Source of the DNA: Lachnospiraceae bacterium
Lineage (GTDB): Bacteria > Bacillota > Clostridia > Lachnospirales > Lachnospiraceae
Assembly (NCBI GenBank): GCA_022845955.1
Contig: AP025576.1
Location: 1,674,001 to 1,738,000 of the forward strand
Length of the DNA stretch: 64,000 nt
Direction: 5' to 3'
Under the pieces are notes generated by a model. It was not told where the DNA came from. It was given only the letters and a program-made list of their open reading frames with translations, and did no database searches. The position numbers and the translations under genes were made by a program. Of the stretch, positions 62,203 through 64,000 are shown one piece after another (within the stretch, counting starts at the first letter, position 1; each line of letters starts with the position of its first letter).

Positions 62203-63087
62203 ATGAAAGAAACAAAGGGACAAAAAATATTTAAGGTTTTTAATTATACCATATTGTGTCTGCTTGGCCTTGTAACGTTTTATCCGTTCTGGTACGTGCT
62301 GGTGGCATCCTTCAATACCGGACGGGATTTCCTGAAGGGCGGGGTCTGGCTTTATCCCAGGCAGTTCACCCTGGAAAATTATGTTATGGCGTTTAAGGAC
62401 GAAAGAATCTACCAGTCTTTGTCCATATCGGTGGGTGCGACGATTCTGAGCGTGGTGGCCGGACTGCTTTTTACGGCGCTGATCGCCTATGCGTTAAGTA
62501 TCCGCACGTTGCCGGGAAGGACTTTTCTTAACTTTTTCTGGTATTTTACAACCATTTTCAGCGGCGGAATGATTCCTCTTTATATGGTGCTGCGTTCTCT
62601 CGGTCTTACCGGCAGCTTCTGGCTATACGTTATTCCGTCTGTTTACAGCTTTTATAACTTCGTGCTGCTTCGCACCAATTTTGCGAACATACCGTATGAA
62701 CTGAGGGAATCGGCCCAGCTGGATGGGGCGAAGGAAACCACGATCCTCATGCGGATTTATATCCCTTTGTCCAAACCGATACTGGCAACGCTGGCTCTGT
62801 TTATCGGCGTGGGCAAATGGAACGACTGGTTCACGGGGGCCTATTATCAGAGTAAGGCCGCGCTTTATCCGGCAGCGACCGTATTGCAGAAGATTCTGAG
62901 CGAAGCGACCGCAAGCTCCCAGGTGAAGGTGGGGCAGGAAACGGCGCTGGGTTCCATGACCAGCTATACCTCCCAATCCCTGCAGATGGCATTTGTTATG
63001 ATTCTGACGATGCCTATTGTCATAATCTATCCTTTTTTGCAAAAGTATTATGTAAAAGGGGTTATGGTTGGTTCTGTGAAAGGTTAG
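62203..63087 (+). CDS. ABC permease, LplC-like
   Basis: A 294-aa permease with six helices. It has the EAA loop ELRESAQLDGAKETTILMRI and the end KYYVKGVMVGSVKG typical of LplC/YtcP. ATG after GGAGGGGG. It is followed by a terminator-like hairpin and then the binding protein gene. Confidence 0.94.
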   Translation: MKETKGQKIFKVFNYTILCLLGLVTFYPFWYVLVASFNTGRDFLKGGVWLYPRQFTLENYVMAFKDERIYQSLSISVGATILSVVAGLLFTALIAYALSIRTLPGRTFLNFFWYFTTIFSGGMIPLYMVLRSLGLTGSFWLYVIPSVYSFYNFVLLRTNFANIPYELRESAQLDGAKETTILMRIYIPLSKPILATLALFIGVGKWNDWFTGAYYQSKAALYPAATVLQKILSEATASSQVKVGQETALGSMTSYTSQSLQMAFVMILTMPIVIIYPFLQKYYVKGVMVGSVKG

Positions 63088-63120
63088 ACTGCGCCCCAAA
63101 TGGCGCCAGGCGCAGTTTTA
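63088..63120 (+). terminator. terminator/attenuator inside the ABC operon
   Basis: ACTGCGCC pairs with GGCGCAGT, followed by TTTTA. It lies between the second permease and the binding protein and may alter their ratio. Confidence 0.65.
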
Positions 63121-63159
63121 TCCGGTATATATGATTCGTAAAAAAGGAGGATTTAGCGT

Positions 63160-64000
63160 ATGAGAAAGAAAAAAGCATTGGCGTTATTGCTCACGGCGGC
63201 AATGACGGCTGGGATGCTGGCAGGGTGCGGCGGTTCGAAGGAAAGCGCATCCACGGCAGGTAATGCGGGAACGGCGGACACGGCGGATACGGCCGGCAGC
63301 ACAGCCGCGGCGGCCGGAGAAACTGCGGATGACGGCGATTATTATGTGGATGAGGACGGAAATAAGTACAAAAAATTTGATGATGTCCAATTGAAAATGC
63401 TCATCTGCTGGAACGGCGGCTTCAAGACGGCCCAGGATCAGTATAACAATGATGTGGCGGCGGCAATCCGGGAAAAAATCGGTGTGACCGTGGAATTTGA
63501 AGGCATCATGATGAGCGAGGCTGAAAAACTGAATATGATGTTTGCTTCCGGAGATATGCCGGATATGGTGAATGCCCCTTACTGGGGCGGTACTGCCGGG
63601 GAAACGGCGATCATTAAGAAAGCGGGCGTGGAAGGCCGGCTGATCGATATCAAGGATATGGTGCCCAATTACCCGAATATTGCCGATGCCTACGATATAG
63701 GCGTTATCGGGCAGAAATACCTGGAAACGGACATTGATACCCCGGAAAACAACGGGGCCAGATATGTGCTTCCCACGGAAGTGGCGGGAGATGATGCCGA
63801 CATCGCACAGTGGGGGTACGGCGTATTCGTCCGCGGCGACGTTCCCGAAGCCCTTGGCATCGATCCCACTTCTATCAAGACTTCGGAGGAGCTTTATGAT
63901 TTTATGGTGAAGGCAAGGGATTACGGCTTTAAGGATGTGAACGGCAATGACTGTATCGTGGCGACAACCTACCATGACGGCTGGTCCTATGACGATTTTA
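63160..64000 (+). CDS. ABC substrate-binding lipoprotein, 3' end outside window
   Basis: The first 280 residues of an LplA-like binding protein. Signal with lipobox LAGC (Cys near 20), a Gly/Ala/Thr linker, then DVQLKMLICWNGGFKTAQDQ and the family fold, with KIGVTVEFEG and SGDMPDMVNAPYWGG. The ATG follows AAAGGAGG. No stop is reached before the window ends. It probably binds oligosaccharides imported by the two preceding permeases. Confidence 0.9.
   Translation, partial: MRKKKALALLLTAAMTAGMLAGCGGSKESASTAGNAGTADTADTAGSTAAAAGETADDGDYYVDEDGNKYKKFDDVQLKMLICWNGGFKTAQDQYNNDVAAAIREKIGVTVEFEGIMMSEAEKLNMMFASGDMPDMVNAPYWGGTAGETAIIKKAGVEGRLIDIKDMVPNYPNIADAYDIGVIGQKYLETDIDTPENNGARYVLPTEVAGDDADIAQWGYGVFVRGDVPEALGIDPTSIKTSEELYDFMVKARDYGFKDVNGNDCIVATTYHDGWSYDDF

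Overview
The window is from a Gram-positive, endospore-forming anaerobe of the Clostridia, most likely a gut Lachnospiraceae-type organism. Signs of this are the spoIIAA-spoIIAB-sigF operon and spoVAA/spoVAB, sortase and SLH surface proteins, SUF (not ISC) Fe-S assembly with SufU, many ferredoxin-domain redox proteins, YesMN-type two-component control of sugar uptake, and strong AGGAGG ribosome binding sites. The genus is an inference; no rRNA or tRNA gene was found.

Layout. 1-4.0 kb: end of valS, folC, a 51-aa protein and a zinc-ribbon/TPR membrane protein. 4.1-5.7 kb: the sigma-F operon. 5.7-14.1 kb: a surface island with sortase B, a 1941-aa Cys-rich sortase substrate and a secreted CAP protein behind two tandem c-di-GMP-I riboswitches. 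14.2-15.3 kb: spoVAA and spoVAB, so the island lies between sigF and spoVA. 15.5-26.3 kb: a loose set of glycosidases (GH29, a clan GH-A enzyme), Fic, AraC, a URO-D-like protein, a MarR regulator and an Fe-S aldo/keto reductase, with two decayed glycosidase remnants. 26.3-29.4 kb: a YdcF-like protein and a nitroreductase/ArsR/flavodoxin-ferredoxin cluster.

29.7-38.6 kb is a complete sugar-use locus: ABC binding protein, two permeases, YesM-like kinase, AraC-type response regulator, GH88 unsaturated uronyl hydrolase and a GH43 enzyme. It is followed by a Crp-like regulator divergent from a MATE exporter with a perfect palindrome between them. 40.8-44.9 kb encodes a 1389-aa SLH protein with Gly-rich repeats.

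45.6-59.6 kb is an iron/metal and Fe-S region: a stand-alone FakA-C-like protein, an HMA-domain membrane protein, a gpmA remnant, sufCBDSU, a DtxR/IdeR-type regulator, feoA-feoA-feoB, an unusual Fur-family protein, a 26-aa membrane peptide, a DUF6110-like protein and a P1B-type ATPase whose CPC motif is replaced. GTTAG-N6-CTAAC operators sit at the HMA, feoA and feoB promoters, a half-matching copy lies at the dtxR promoter, and a Fur-box-like site precedes the 26-aa peptide. 59.7-64 kb holds a GntR/LacI-type regulator and the start of an LplB/LplC-type ABC importer that runs off the end of the window.
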